Assembly: GCA_964423545.1 (NCBI GenBank)
Contig: CAYRFV010000095.1
Coordinates: 1 to 17,951 of the forward strand
Source: JALOOE01 sp964423545
GTDB taxonomy: Bacteria > Chloroflexota > Anaerolineae > CG2-30-64-16
DNA: 17,951 nucleotides
Direction: 5' to 3'
Part shown: positions 6,965 through 14,761 of the stretch, piece after piece
Numbering within the stretch: position 1 is the stretch's first letter
How the letters are laid out: every line of letters starts with the position of its first letter
Translations under genes and position numbers: made by a program
The notes under the pieces: model-generated
What the model was told of the DNA's origin: nothing
Seen by the model: the letters and a program-made list of their open reading frames with translations, nothing else
The model's database searches: none

Positions 6965-6993
6965 TTGACAATTCATGCGAAGCATGGTATAAG
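6965..6993 (+). promoter_or_regulatory. Sigma70-type promoter of the lacI-importer operon
   Basis: A perfect -35 TTGACA (6965-6970), a 17-nt spacer and -10 TATAAG (6988-6993). The spacer holds a small dyad, CATGC-GAA-GCATG. Transcription would start near 7000, giving a leader of about 106 nt before the regulator gene. Confidence 0.75.
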
Positions 6994-7008
6994 CCCTGTC
7001 GTTCGTTG

Positions 7009-7024
7009 GCGAAAACGTTGGCGC
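7009..7024. promoter_or_regulatory. LacI-family operator
   Basis: GCGAAAACGTTGGCGC is a 16-bp palindrome of the form GCGnnAACGTTnnCGC with a central CpG, the hallmark of LacI/GalR-family operators, where the hinge-helix Leu inserts at the central CG step. It sits about 9-24 bp downstream of the predicted transcription start, a position suited to repression of the regulator and the importer genes behind it. Confidence 0.65.
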
Positions 7025-7106
7025 TGACGCAGGCGGCTCAAATCCTCGTCCGCCACCCGGTCGCCGGGTCGGGTGCTCACATCACCGGGCAAGAAAGTTT
7101 TGGCCT

Positions 7107-8105
7107 GTGCGTTCCGTGACCATGCGCGACGTCGCAAACAAGGCTCAGGTATCGGTGCGCACTGTTTCGCGTGTGATCAACGGGCAGGGCGAGATCACCG
7201 ACGCCACCCGGCAGCGCGTGCTGGCGACCATCGACGAAATGGGCTATCGGCCCAGCAAGCTCGCACGCGGCCTGGTCTCGCGCCACACCGATACCATCGG
7301 CCTGATCGTCGGCGATATCGCCAATCCTTTCTTCTCCGAAGTGGCGCACGCCATGCAGACCAGGGCGCGCGCAGCCGGTTACGACGTTTTCTTCTGCAAT
7401 TCGAGCGGTTCGTGGGAAGAAGAGCTGCGGGCGCTGCATTCGTTGGCCGATCATGGGGTGGATGGCATCGTCATCTCACCGAGTCCGGGGCTGACCGCCG
7501 AGCGCATCAAGCCGTTTGCCGATCGCTTTCATCCCATCGTCACCCTTGTCTACCCGATCGCGCACCCGAACATCAGCTCGATTCTGTCCGGGATCCGCAA
7601 CGGGGCGCGCCAGGCCGTGGAATACCTCATCGCCAAAGGACATACTGCCATTGCCATGCTGGCCGGCCCTGCCCCTACGCCGATGATCCATTGGCGCGTC
7701 AAGGGCTACCGGGACGCTCTGCTGGCGTGCGGGGTTCCGCTCCGGGCGGAGTGGATTCGCCCCGGGCCGGCCACTTTCGAACGGGGACGCCGCTCCGCCT
7801 ATGAACTGCTTAGTCAGCACCCTGAACTCACCGCGATCTTCGCCTACAACGATCTGCTGGCGTTGGGCGCGATCCGGGCGTGTCGGGAATTGGGCCGCCG
7901 CGTGCCCGAAGACTGCGCCATCATCGGATTCGACGACATCCCGCTGGCGGACTGGGTGACACCGGCGCTGACCACCGTAAGGATGGACAAACAGGCCCTG
8001 GGCGAACAAGCCGTCGCTCGTCTGCTGGAGATGCTGGCCGCACCGGGATGCAGCTTTCCCCCCACGTTCCTCCGTGCGGAACTGGTGGTGCGCGACTCTG
8101 CATGA
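7107..8105 (+). CDS. LacI/GalR-family transcriptional regulator
   Basis: A 332-residue repressor-type regulator. The N-terminal helix-turn-helix is at residues 6-25 (MRDVANKAQVSVRTVSRVIN), followed by the hinge YRPSKLARGL at 47-56 with the DNA-inserting Leu52. The effector domain (about 62-330) is of the periplasmic-binding-protein type, with IGLIVGDIANPFFSEV, the FAYNDLLALGAI segment and GFDDIPLADW. The GTG at 7107 gives the normal spacing to the helix-turn-helix; GTG 7116 or ATG 7122 are alternatives, and the ribosome site (AAGAAAG) is weak. It is the first gene of the plus-strand operon, 116 bp before the binding-protein gene, and divergent from the hydrolase block. A LacI-type palindrome just downstream of its own promoter suggests autorepression. 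The inducer is probably a sugar or glycoside carried by the importer; this is inference. Confidence 0.93.
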   Translation: MRSVTMRDVANKAQVSVRTVSRVINGQGEITDATRQRVLATIDEMGYRPSKLARGLVSRHTDTIGLIVGDIANPFFSEVAHAMQTRARAAGYDVFFCNSSGSWEEELRALHSLADHGVDGIVISPSPGLTAERIKPFADRFHPIVTLVYPIAHPNISSILSGIRNGARQAVEYLIAKGHTAIAMLAGPAPTPMIHWRVKGYRDALLACGVPLRAEWIRPGPATFERGRRSAYELLSQHPELTAIFAYNDLLALGAIRACRELGRRVPEDCAIIGFDDIPLADWVTPALTTVRMDKQALGEQAVARLLEMLAAPGCSFPPTFLRAELVVRDSA

Positions 8106-8143
8106 ATGCGAACGCAAAGGAGGTGATATCGCACGCGACATGA
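8102..8143 (+). other. Possible 13-codon leader ORF overlapping the lacI stop
   Basis: An ATG overlapping the regulator stop (ATGA) opens a reading frame MNANAKEVISHAT. Within it lies AAAGGAGGTGAT (8116-8127), a near-perfect match to the Shine-Dalgarno consensus but with no start codon at normal distance; the next ATG (8140) is 16 nt beyond GGAGG. It may be a remnant, a translational-coupling site or chance. No promoter is convincing in the 8106-8221 gap. Confidence 0.2.
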
Positions 8144-8221
8144 AGCCTGACACTGGCCCCATCTGTTCGTTTGGTTCGCTCGCATTACTACCATCAGGCA
8201 TTCAGACCAGGAGGGAAGCAG

Positions 8222-10288
8222 ATGACTACTCGTCGGATCACTCGTCGTGAGATGCTGAAGGGCCTGGGCCTGGCAGCATCCGGTGCGGTGTTGGCCGCCT
8301 GCGCGCAGCCGACGCCCCAGATCATCAAGGAGACCGTCGTCGTCGAGAAGGCGGTCGAAAAGCCGGTCGTCCAGACCAAAGTCGTGGAAGCGACGAAGAT
8401 CGTCGAGGCGACCAAGATCGTGGAGAAGCAGGTCACCGTTGCAGCGCCGACCCGCTTCAAGGAAGCGCCGGCGCTGGCTGACCAGGTCAAGGCCGGCAAG
8501 CTGCCGCCCGTCGACAAGCGTCTGCCGGAAAACCCGCTGATCGTCGATCCCGTGGAGGAAGTCGGGAAATACGGCGGCACCTGGCGCATGATGGACAGCG
8601 GCGATGGCATGGGGCAGCTCCGCATGGCCATCGCCACCGAGTCGCTGAACAAGTGGCGCCGCGACGTCAACGGCTCGCGGCCGAACGTGGTGCAGAGCTA
8701 CAAGTTCAACGACACGGCCACCGAGCTGACGATCCAGTTCCGCAAGGGGGTTAAGTGGTCCGACGGCTCGCCGTTCACGGCCAACGATTACCTCTGGTGG
8801 TGGAACGAGATGGTGCTCAACGAGAAGGTCGGTCTCGCCACCCCGGCCGGCTACCGCACCGAAGGCAAGCCGCTCAAGATGGAGAAGATCGACGACTACA
8901 CCGTCAAGCTCACCTTTGCGGCGCCCACGCCGCTGTTTATGGACTACAGCGTTCGCGGCTACTACAATTCCGCAACGCACCTGGTGCCGTCGGAATACCT
9001 GAAGCAGTTCCATCCGTCCGTCAACAACAAGTATCCCGACGCCAAGGAGCTGCTGGCCCACTACAACAACCCGCATCAATACCCCGGCCAACCGGTCCTT
9101 TGGGGCTGGATGGTGGAGGCGTTCAAGTCGGGCGATGCGGCCACCTTCGTGCGCAACCCCTACTACTGGAAGGTGGATCCCGAAGGCAACCAGCTGCCCT
9201 ATATCGACAAGATCGAAGTCAAAATCGCGCCGACCGGCACCAACTGGACCGAGCTCCTGCTGCTGAAGACTATCGCGGGCGAGATCGACTTCCAGATTCG
9301 CGACTACCCCATCAAGAACGTCTCGGTGCTCAAGGAAAACGAGAAGAAGGGCGACTACCGGACGATGTTGTGGAACCGCGGCGACTATGCCTGGCCCTGG
9401 ATCATCCTCTACTACGACTACCCCGACAAGGGCATCGTGGATCTGATGTACGATCAGAGGTTCCGCCAGGCGCTCTCGTACGCCATCAACCGCAGTCGGA
9501 TCAACGAGGTCGTCAGCCTGGGCCTGGCCCAGCCTCGCCAGGCGGCCCTTAGCCCGGAGAGCCCGGAGTTCCAGAGCCGCGAAGGTAAGGCCGTCTACAA
9601 CCAATGGGTGAAGGCCTACGCCGACTATGATCCCAAGAAAGCCGCATCTCTGCTGGATGAGGCCGGCGTCAAGATCGGCCCCGACGGCAAGACGCGCGTG
9701 CGGCCCGATGGCAAGCCGCTGGAGCTGATCATCACCTGCGTTGCAGGCGACACGCAGTCGATCGACGCCACCGAGCTGTACAAGAAGGATTGGGAAGCGA
9801 TCGGGCTCAAGGTCACGATCTCCACCGAGGAAGGCAGCGTCGTCAGCCAGAAGACGATGAACGGCGAGATCATGATCCGTTCGTGGGGCAGCGCGGCGGC
9901 TTGGGGCCTGGTCTCGGCCACCCCGGTATGGGCGCCCAACGAGGGTGTCACATACGCCGTGGGCGGCGCACGCATCGGCCTCTGGTATCAGACCGGCGGC
10001 AAGGAAGGCGTGGCCCCGCGGCCCGGCTCGATGCTGGAGACCCTGCTCAAGAAGTACACGGAAGTCATCACGACCGTGAATCCGGAGTTGCGCCAACAGA
10101 AGTTGCTGGCTGCATACCAGGTGCACATCGACGGCGGCCCGATCTCCATCGGCACGGTCGGCGAGCATCCCAGCCCGTTGGTGGCGAAGAACAAGTTCCG
10201 CAACGTGCCGAACTTCGGCCTGGTCGCCGGTTGGGACCTGTCCTTCCCCGGCACCGCCGATCCCGAGCAGTTCTTCTGGAAGGTGTAG
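8222..10288 (+). CDS. Opp/Dpp-type ABC importer solute-binding lipoprotein (SBP_bac_5)
   Basis: A 688-residue extracellular binding protein of the large peptide/oligosaccharide class. The N-terminus has a twin-arginine-like RRE-MLK (R8, R9), a hydrophobic stretch and a lipobox LAAC with lipidated C27. Residues about 34-70 are a tether of VVEK/KVVEATKIVE repeats, characteristic of Chloroflexota binding proteins. The SBP_bac_5 domain follows: KYGGTWRM, FRKGVKWSDGSPFTANDYLWWW and RFRQALSYAINRSRINEVV. ATG 8222 has GGAGGGA about 6 nt upstream; a longer in-frame start would precede the signal sequence. It is the first structural gene after the regulator and is followed by three hairpins and the permeases. 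Family members bind peptides, nickel or, in many thermophiles and Chloroflexota, oligosaccharides. The neighbouring glycosidases favour an oligosaccharide or glycoside, but this is not shown by the sequence. Confidence 0.92.
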   Translation: MTTRRITRREMLKGLGLAASGAVLAACAQPTPQIIKETVVVEKAVEKPVVQTKVVEATKIVEATKIVEKQVTVAAPTRFKEAPALADQVKAGKLPPVDKRLPENPLIVDPVEEVGKYGGTWRMMDSGDGMGQLRMAIATESLNKWRRDVNGSRPNVVQSYKFNDTATELTIQFRKGVKWSDGSPFTANDYLWWWNEMVLNEKVGLATPAGYRTEGKPLKMEKIDDYTVKLTFAAPTPLFMDYSVRGYYNSATHLVPSEYLKQFHPSVNNKYPDAKELLAHYNNPHQYPGQPVLWGWMVEAFKSGDAATFVRNPYYWKVDPEGNQLPYIDKIEVKIAPTGTNWTELLLLKTIAGEIDFQIRDYPIKNVSVLKENEKKGDYRTMLWNRGDYAWPWIILYYDYPDKGIVDLMYDQRFRQALSYAINRSRINEVVSLGLAQPRQAALSPESPEFQSREGKAVYNQWVKAYADYDPKKAASLLDEAGVKIGPDGKTRVRPDGKPLELIITCVAGDTQSIDATELYKKDWEAIGLKVTISTEEGSVVSQKTMNGEIMIRSWGSAAAWGLVSATPVWAPNEGVTYAVGGARIGLWYQTGGKEGVAPRPGSMLETLLKKYTEVITTVNPELRQQKLLAAYQVHIDGGPISIGTVGEHPSPLVAKNKFRNVPNFGLVAGWDLSFPGTADPEQFFWKV

Positions 10289-10289
10289 T

Positions 10290-10304
10290 CTCCGCTGCAC
10301 GGAG
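10290..10304 (+). repeat. Small hairpin immediately after the binding-protein gene
   Basis: CTCCG (10290-10294) pairs with CGGAG (10300-10304) around CTGCA, starting 2 bp after the stop. It is the first of three successive hairpins in the gap. Confidence 0.4.
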
Positions 10305-10316
10305 CTTGATCTAGAC

Positions 10317-10347
10317 GTTCCGGCGGACCGCTGGGGTCCGCCGGAAC
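10317..10347 (+). terminator. Strong 13-bp hairpin between binding-protein and permease genes
   Basis: GTTCCGGCGGACC (10317-10329) and GGTCCGCCGGAAC (10335-10347) form a perfect 13-bp stem around GCTGG. No T-tract follows. A stable hairpin here usually protects the 3' end of the binding-protein mRNA or partly terminates transcription, so that more binding protein than permease is made. Confidence 0.7.
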
Positions 10348-10350
10348 AGT

Positions 10351-10383
10351 GTTCGGGCCGGACCGCTGGGCCCCGGCCGGAAC
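10351..10383 (+). repeat. Second, related hairpin in tandem
   Basis: GTTCGGGCCGG at 10351 pairs imperfectly with CCGGCCGGAAC ending at 10383. The unit shares the core GGACCGCTGGG and the GTTC...GGAAC ends with the hairpin before it, 3 bp away, and looks like a diverged tandem duplication of it. Confidence 0.55.
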
Positions 10384-10429
10384 GCCGGACAGGCGCACCC
10401 TCTTTCGTCGTCCCGGCCGAGGAGGATTC

Positions 10430-11413
10430 ATGCTCGAATACATCTTGCGGCGCTTGCTGATCGCCATACCCACGCTCCTGGTCATCGCCGTGATCGGGTT
10501 CATCACGATGGAGCTCCCGCAAGGCGACTATGTGACCCGCTATATTGCCCAGCTCGAAGCTTCTGGCCAGTCGGGAGCGCGCGAGCGCGGCGCGGAACTG
10601 CGCAAGCTGTATCAGTTGGACGATCCGGCGGTCACGCGCTTTTTCACCTGGATCGGCCGCTTCGTGCGCGGGGATTTCGGCGATTCGTTCTATTACCAAA
10701 GGCCGGTCAAGCAGCTGATTGGACAGCGACTGGCGCTGACGCTGGCCCTGACTATTCCCTGTTTCCTCATATCCTGGAGTATCGGCATTTCTCTCGGCAT
10801 TTTCTCCGCCACCCATCAGTATTCGATCGGCGACAACTTCTTGACCGTCGTAGCCTTTCTGGGACTGGGGCTGCCGGCGTTTTTGGTGGCGCTGATCTTG
10901 ATCGTGGTTGTCTGGCAGATCACCGGCGACGTCTATACAGGTCTGTTTTCGGCGGAGTACGCCCGGGCGCCATGGTCGATCGAGAAAGTCATCGACCTGG
11001 CCAAGCACCTGGTGATCCCCGTCTCAGCCGTGGTCTTCTCCGGCATGGCATGGGTGATGCGCGTCATGCGGGGCAACTTGCTCGACGAGCTGCGCGTCAA
11101 CTACGTCCAGGCCGCCCGCGCCAAAGGCGTGCCTGAACGTACGGTCGTCTGGAGACACGCGGTCCGCAATGCCTTTCACCCGCTCGTGATGGCCTTGGGA
11201 GGGGTGTTGGCCTGGCTGCTGAGCGGCACCGCGATTGTCGAGCAGGTGTTGGGCCTGCCGACCCTGGGGCCGCTCTTCATCCAGGCGACTATGGAGCAGG
11301 ACGTCTACCTGTCCGGCACCATCCTGATTCTGCTCAGCACCATGCTGGTGATCGGAAACCTGTTGGCCGATGTGGGGCTCGCGCTGCTGGACCCGCGCAT
11401 CCGGTACGACTGA
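10430..11413 (+). CDS. Opp/Dpp-type ABC importer permease, DppB-like
   Basis: A 327-residue inner-membrane permease. It has the DppB layout: an N-terminal helix YILRRLLIAIPTLLVIAVIGF (about 4-24), a long extracytoplasmic loop, then about five helices (roughly 100-125, 137-163, 193-210, 243-262 and 295-320). The EAA loop that docks the ATPase is NYVQAARAKGVPERTVVWRH at 214-233, with the conserved Gly present. ATG 10430 follows AGGAGG by 4 nt; the longer open frame to 10349 runs through the hairpins and is not favoured. It forms the transmembrane heterodimer with the next gene product. It is typical of the family in length and motifs. Confidence 0.93.
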   Translation: MLEYILRRLLIAIPTLLVIAVIGFITMELPQGDYVTRYIAQLEASGQSGARERGAELRKLYQLDDPAVTRFFTWIGRFVRGDFGDSFYYQRPVKQLIGQRLALTLALTIPCFLISWSIGISLGIFSATHQYSIGDNFLTVVAFLGLGLPAFLVALILIVVVWQITGDVYTGLFSAEYARAPWSIEKVIDLAKHLVIPVSAVVFSGMAWVMRVMRGNLLDELRVNYVQAARAKGVPERTVVWRHAVRNAFHPLVMALGGVLAWLLSGTAIVEQVLGLPTLGPLFIQATMEQDVYLSGTILILLSTMLVIGNLLADVGLALLDPRIRYD

Positions 11414-11439
11414 GCCGCGAGGGAAGGAAAAGAGAAAGC

Positions 11440-12570
11440 ATGACCGCAGCCAATACGCCTGCCGCCCCGCGCCAACTCAGTGAAGAGGAACGCAGGGCTC
11501 TGCTCTCGGTGCGCCAACTGACGTGGATTCGCTTCCGCCGCAACCGGCTCGCGATCCTGGGGATGGTGATCCTGGCGATCATGTATACCGTCATGGTCTT
11601 CGCCGGCTTCGTGGCGCCTTACGGCGTCACCACGACGCATGAGAAGTATGTCAGCGCGCCGCCGACCACCCTCCACCTCACCTACGAGGGGCGGATCCGC
11701 TGGCCCTTCGTCTTCGGCACGAAAGCCACCACCGATCCCAACACCTTTCGCCGAATCTACGTCGAGAACACCAGCGAGATCTATCCTCTGAACTTCCTGG
11801 CTCCGGGCGAGACCTACAGGCTGTTCGGCCTTATCGAGACGAACATCCATCTCTTTGTGGTTGCGGAGCCGGGCAAGATCTTTCTCTTCGGCACCGACCG
11901 CAACGGCCGCGACCTGTTTTCGCGCGTCATCTGGGGGTCGCAGATTTCCCTGACCGTGGGATTGGTGGGCGTGTTCTTGAGCCTGACCCTGGGGTCGTTT
12001 CTGGGCACAGCCAGCGGCTACTTCGGCGGGACGATCGACATGGTGGTCCAGCGCGCCATCGAGGTGATTTCCAACATCCCACAGATTCCGCTCTGGTTGG
12101 CGTTGGCGGCTGCGGTACCCTCCAATTGGGATCCGGTGCAGGTCTACTTCGGCATCGCCATCGTGCTGTCGCTCGTGACGTGGGGCGGACTGGCGCGCCA
12201 GGTGCGCGGCATCGTGCTGGGCCTGCGCGAGTCGGATTTCGTCACCGCGGCGCGCTATACCAACTGCAACACCTTTCGCATCCTCTCTCGCCATCTGCTG
12301 CCCAACACCTTCAGCCATGTGTTGGTGATCGCGACGCTGGCCATCCCAGGGATGATCCTGGCCGAGACCGCGCTGAGCTTCCTGGGGCTCGGCATCCGCC
12401 CGCCCCTCACCAGCTGGGGCGTGCTCTTGAACGAGGCCCAGCAGGTCCGAGTCTTGCTCCAGCAGCCGTGGTCGCTGATCCCCGCCCTGTTTGTCCTGGT
12501 CACCGTGGTATCCTTCAACTTTGTGGGTGACGGGATGCGGGATGCCGCCGACCCCTTTGCCGGGGAATAG
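11440..12570 (+). CDS. Opp/Dpp-type ABC importer permease, DppC-like, with large periplasmic insertion
   Basis: A 376-residue partner permease. A cytoplasmic N-terminus (LTWIRFRRNRLAILG) leads into TM1 at about 36-60. The family motif GTDRNGRDLFSRVIWG begins at residue 151; in shorter DppC proteins the two are much closer, so about 85 residues (61-148) form an extra extracytoplasmic domain, perhaps contacting the large binding protein. Helices at about 169-190, 207-225, 238-256, 293-318 and 344-362 complete the fold. The EAA loop is DFVTAARYTNCNTFRILSRH; the usual Gly after EAA is Asn275, an unusual change. The start at ATG 11440 lies 26 bp after the upstream stop, with a purine-rich GAAGGAAAAGAG site. 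The gene is directly followed by the ATPases. Confidence 0.92.
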   Translation: MTAANTPAAPRQLSEEERRALLSVRQLTWIRFRRNRLAILGMVILAIMYTVMVFAGFVAPYGVTTTHEKYVSAPPTTLHLTYEGRIRWPFVFGTKATTDPNTFRRIYVENTSEIYPLNFLAPGETYRLFGLIETNIHLFVVAEPGKIFLFGTDRNGRDLFSRVIWGSQISLTVGLVGVFLSLTLGSFLGTASGYFGGTIDMVVQRAIEVISNIPQIPLWLALAAAVPSNWDPVQVYFGIAIVLSLVTWGGLARQVRGIVLGLRESDFVTAARYTNCNTFRILSRHLLPNTFSHVLVIATLAIPGMILAETALSFLGLGIRPPLTSWGVLLNEAQQVRVLLQQPWSLIPALFVLVTVVSFNFVGDGMRDAADPFAGE

Positions 12571-12585
12571 CGCGTGGAGAGAGCG

Positions 12586-13596
12586 ATGCAGGATAACAAC
12601 ATCCTCCTGGAAGTCAAGGATCTGAAAACCCACTTCTTCACGGGCCGAGGTCTGGTGCGGGCCGTAGATGGCATCTCCTTCGATGTCAAGCGCAGCCATA
12701 CGCTCGGCGTTGTGGGAGAGAGCGGCTGCGGCAAGTCGATCACCAGCTTCTCTACGCTGCGCCTCCTGCAGAAGCCCGGCAAGATCGTCGGAGGCCAAAT
12801 CCTCTACCATTGGCGCCAAGCGGATGGCAACGAGGAGGTCATCGACATCGCGACCCTCAAGCCTGACAGCAGCCAGATGCGCAGCATTCGCGGCGGCCAG
12901 ATCGCCATGATCTTCCAGGAGCCGATGACCTCCCTTGATCCGGTCTATACTGTCGGCAACCAGATCGTGGAGGGGATCAACTATCATCTCAAGGTCTCGC
13001 CCGATGAAGCTCGGAAGATGACCCTGGAGATGCTCCGGCGGGTCAACATGCCGGAACCGCAGCGGGTCTTCGAGGCCTATCCGCACCAGCTTTCCGGCGG
13101 CATGCGCCAGCGCGCCATGATTGCCATGGCCTTGGCGCTGCGTCCGAGCCTGCTCATCGCAGATGAGCCTACCACGGCGCTGGATGTCACGACCGAAGCT
13201 CAGATCCTGGAGCTGCTGCGGGAGCTCCAGGAGGAGTTCGGTATGGCGATCATGTACATTACGCACAACCTGGGCGTGGTCGCCGAAATGGTGGAGGCGG
13301 CGATCGTGATGTACATGGGCAAGATCGTCGAGCGCGCACCCGTTCGCAATCTGTTTTACAACCCCAAGCATCCCTACTTGGTGGCGCTGCTGCAATCGAT
13401 CCCGAAGCTCGGGCGCAAGAACAGCGCGCGCTTGCAGGCCATCTCGGGGATGGTGCCCAGCCCGTTCGCAGTGCCGCGAGGCTGCTCGTTTCATCCGCGC
13501 TGCCCGCAGTTCATGAGCGGCGTCTGCGATGTCGCCGAGCCGCCGACCATCGATCTCGGCGGCGAACACACCGTGAAGTGCTTCCTGTACCACTAA
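12586..13596 (+). CDS. Opp/Dpp-type ABC importer ATPase, DppD-like
   Basis: A 336-residue cytoplasmic ATPase. Walker A GESGCGKS is at 44-51, Q-loop Gln at 111, signature LSGGMRQR at 169-176, Walker B LLIADEP with D193 and E194, and switch His227 in YITHNLG. The C-terminal oligopeptide extension has four Cys (C300, C306, C314, C332); such a set is known in DppD/OppD-type subunits and can hold an iron-sulfur cluster. ATG 12586 is chosen for GGAG six nt upstream; a GTG at 12574 is the alternative. It lies 15 bp after the permease stop and would pair with the next ATPase as a heterodimer. All catalytic residues are intact. Confidence 0.94.
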   Translation: MQDNNILLEVKDLKTHFFTGRGLVRAVDGISFDVKRSHTLGVVGESGCGKSITSFSTLRLLQKPGKIVGGQILYHWRQADGNEEVIDIATLKPDSSQMRSIRGGQIAMIFQEPMTSLDPVYTVGNQIVEGINYHLKVSPDEARKMTLEMLRRVNMPEPQRVFEAYPHQLSGGMRQRAMIAMALALRPSLLIADEPTTALDVTTEAQILELLRELQEEFGMAIMYITHNLGVVAEMVEAAIVMYMGKIVERAPVRNLFYNPKHPYLVALLQSIPKLGRKNSARLQAISGMVPSPFAVPRGCSFHPRCPQFMSGVCDVAEPPTIDLGGEHTVKCFLYH

Positions 13597-13673
13597 CTGC
13601 GGCCTTGACGTTCGCTGCTGGCAGCCTCGGGCAAGCGGCAGCAACTGCCCATACGAGCACAAAGGGTGTCGGA

Positions 13674-14705
13674 ATGACAAACAACCATCTGCAGCCGATT
13701 CTCGAGGTCAGAGACCTCAAGAAGCATTATCCCGTGCTCAAAGGCTTCAACCGGAAGCTGGTCGGCTACACCAAGGCGGTCGACGGGGTGAGTTTCACGG
13801 TGCCCGCGGGCCAGACGCTGGGTCTGGTGGGCGAAAGCGGATGCGGCAAGTCCACGACCGGTCACTGCATCATGCGCGGCATCGAGCCGACGGCAGGCCA
13901 GGTGTTCTTCCACGATCGCGAGCGCGGCAGTATCGACGTCGCTCAAGCCAATGCGGAGACGTTGCATCACGTCCGGCTTAACATGCAGATGGTGTTCCAG
14001 GACCCCAGCTCATCTCTGAATCCGCGCATGACGTTGCTCGATATCGTCAGCGAACCGTTGATCGTCAATAACATCGCCCGCGGCAAGGAGCTACAGGATC
14101 GAGTCGCCGAACTGCTGCGCGTCGTGGGCCTGTTGCCCGAACATATGCACCGCTTCCCGCACGCGTTCAGCGGCGGGCAGCGGCAGAGGATCGCCGTCGC
14201 CCGCTCGCTCGCGCTGCGGCCGCAGTTCATCATCGCAGACGAACCGGTCTCGGCGCTCGATGTTTCGATTCAGGCGCAGACGCTCAACCTGCTGCAAGAC
14301 CTGCAAGAGCAGTTCGATCTTTCCTACCTGTTCATCTCGCACGATCTGAGCGTGGTGGAACACATCAGTGATGTGGTGGCGGTCATGTACGTGGGCAAGC
14401 TCGTGGAGATGGCCGACACCGAAGAGCTCTATCACGATCCGAAGCACCCCTACACGGAAGCACTCCTCTCCAGCGTGCCGAACCCGGACCCGGACGCTCC
14501 CAAGAAGCGCATCGTCTTGTCGGGCGAGGTGCCCAGTCCCAGCAAGCCGCCGAGCGGCTGCTATTTCCATCCTCGCTGCCTGTATGCCGCAGCCGAGTGT
14601 TCGCAAGTACAGCCGCCGCTGCGCGAGATCTCGCCCGGCCACGCCGTGGCGTGCCATCTTGCCGACACGCTTTCGCTGCGCGGGATCTCGGCCGGCAGGC
14701 TGTGA
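13674..14705 (+). CDS. Opp/Dpp-type ABC importer ATPase, DppF-like
   Basis: A 343-residue second ATPase. The beta-strand region contains the DppF/OppF-type insertion FNRKLVGYTKAVDGVSF. Walker A GESGCGKS is at 53-60, Q-loop Gln109, signature FSGGQRQR at 165-172, Walker B FIIADEP with D189 and E190, and switch His223. The C-terminal extension again carries four Cys (C296, C302, C309, C327) in nearly the same spacing as its partner. ATG 13674 is chosen because the protein body starts right after it; a longer frame opening at 13578 would overlap the previous gene and add a non-homologous segment. The 77-bp gap before it is the longest between the permease and ATPase genes. It is the last gene of the plus-strand operon. 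Confidence 0.94.
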   Translation: MTNNHLQPILEVRDLKKHYPVLKGFNRKLVGYTKAVDGVSFTVPAGQTLGLVGESGCGKSTTGHCIMRGIEPTAGQVFFHDRERGSIDVAQANAETLHHVRLNMQMVFQDPSSSLNPRMTLLDIVSEPLIVNNIARGKELQDRVAELLRVVGLLPEHMHRFPHAFSGGQRQRIAVARSLALRPQFIIADEPVSALDVSIQAQTLNLLQDLQEQFDLSYLFISHDLSVVEHISDVVAVMYVGKLVEMADTEELYHDPKHPYTEALLSSVPNPDPDAPKKRIVLSGEVPSPSKPPSGCYFHPRCLYAAAECSQVQPPLREISPGHAVACHLADTLSLRGISAGRL

Positions 14706-14727
14706 ACCGCTGTGGCCCTGTGAGGAC

Positions 14728-14761
14728 CTCTGCGGCAGTGCGCGGGCGCATCCTCGCAGGG
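14728..14761. terminator. Candidate bidirectional terminator between convergent operons
   Basis: In the 56-bp gap between convergent stops, CCTCTGCG-side bases 14728-14734 pair with 14755-14761 (7 bp, one G-U), and an inner stem TGCGC/GCGCA (14739-14743 with 14746-14750) stacks inside. Neither side has a clear T-tract, so the hairpin is plausible but not strong evidence of termination. Confidence 0.4.

Noticed and set aside
6821..7106. A small RNA gene or riboswitch in the divergent region
   Set aside because: No extended conserved-looking fold beyond short dyads; the promoter, operator and direct repeats explain most of the visible structure.
7844..11008. A 1054-codon open frame on the minus strand across lacI, the binding protein and permease
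   Set aside because: Antisense to well-supported genes with clear family motifs; its translation is His/Arg/Asp-rich low-quality sequence with no domain, as expected from codon bias in G+C-rich DNA.
11305..13680. A 791-codon open frame on the minus strand over the permease and ATPase genes
   Set aside because: Shadow of genes with intact Walker A, Walker B and signature motifs on the plus strand; it has no motif of its own.
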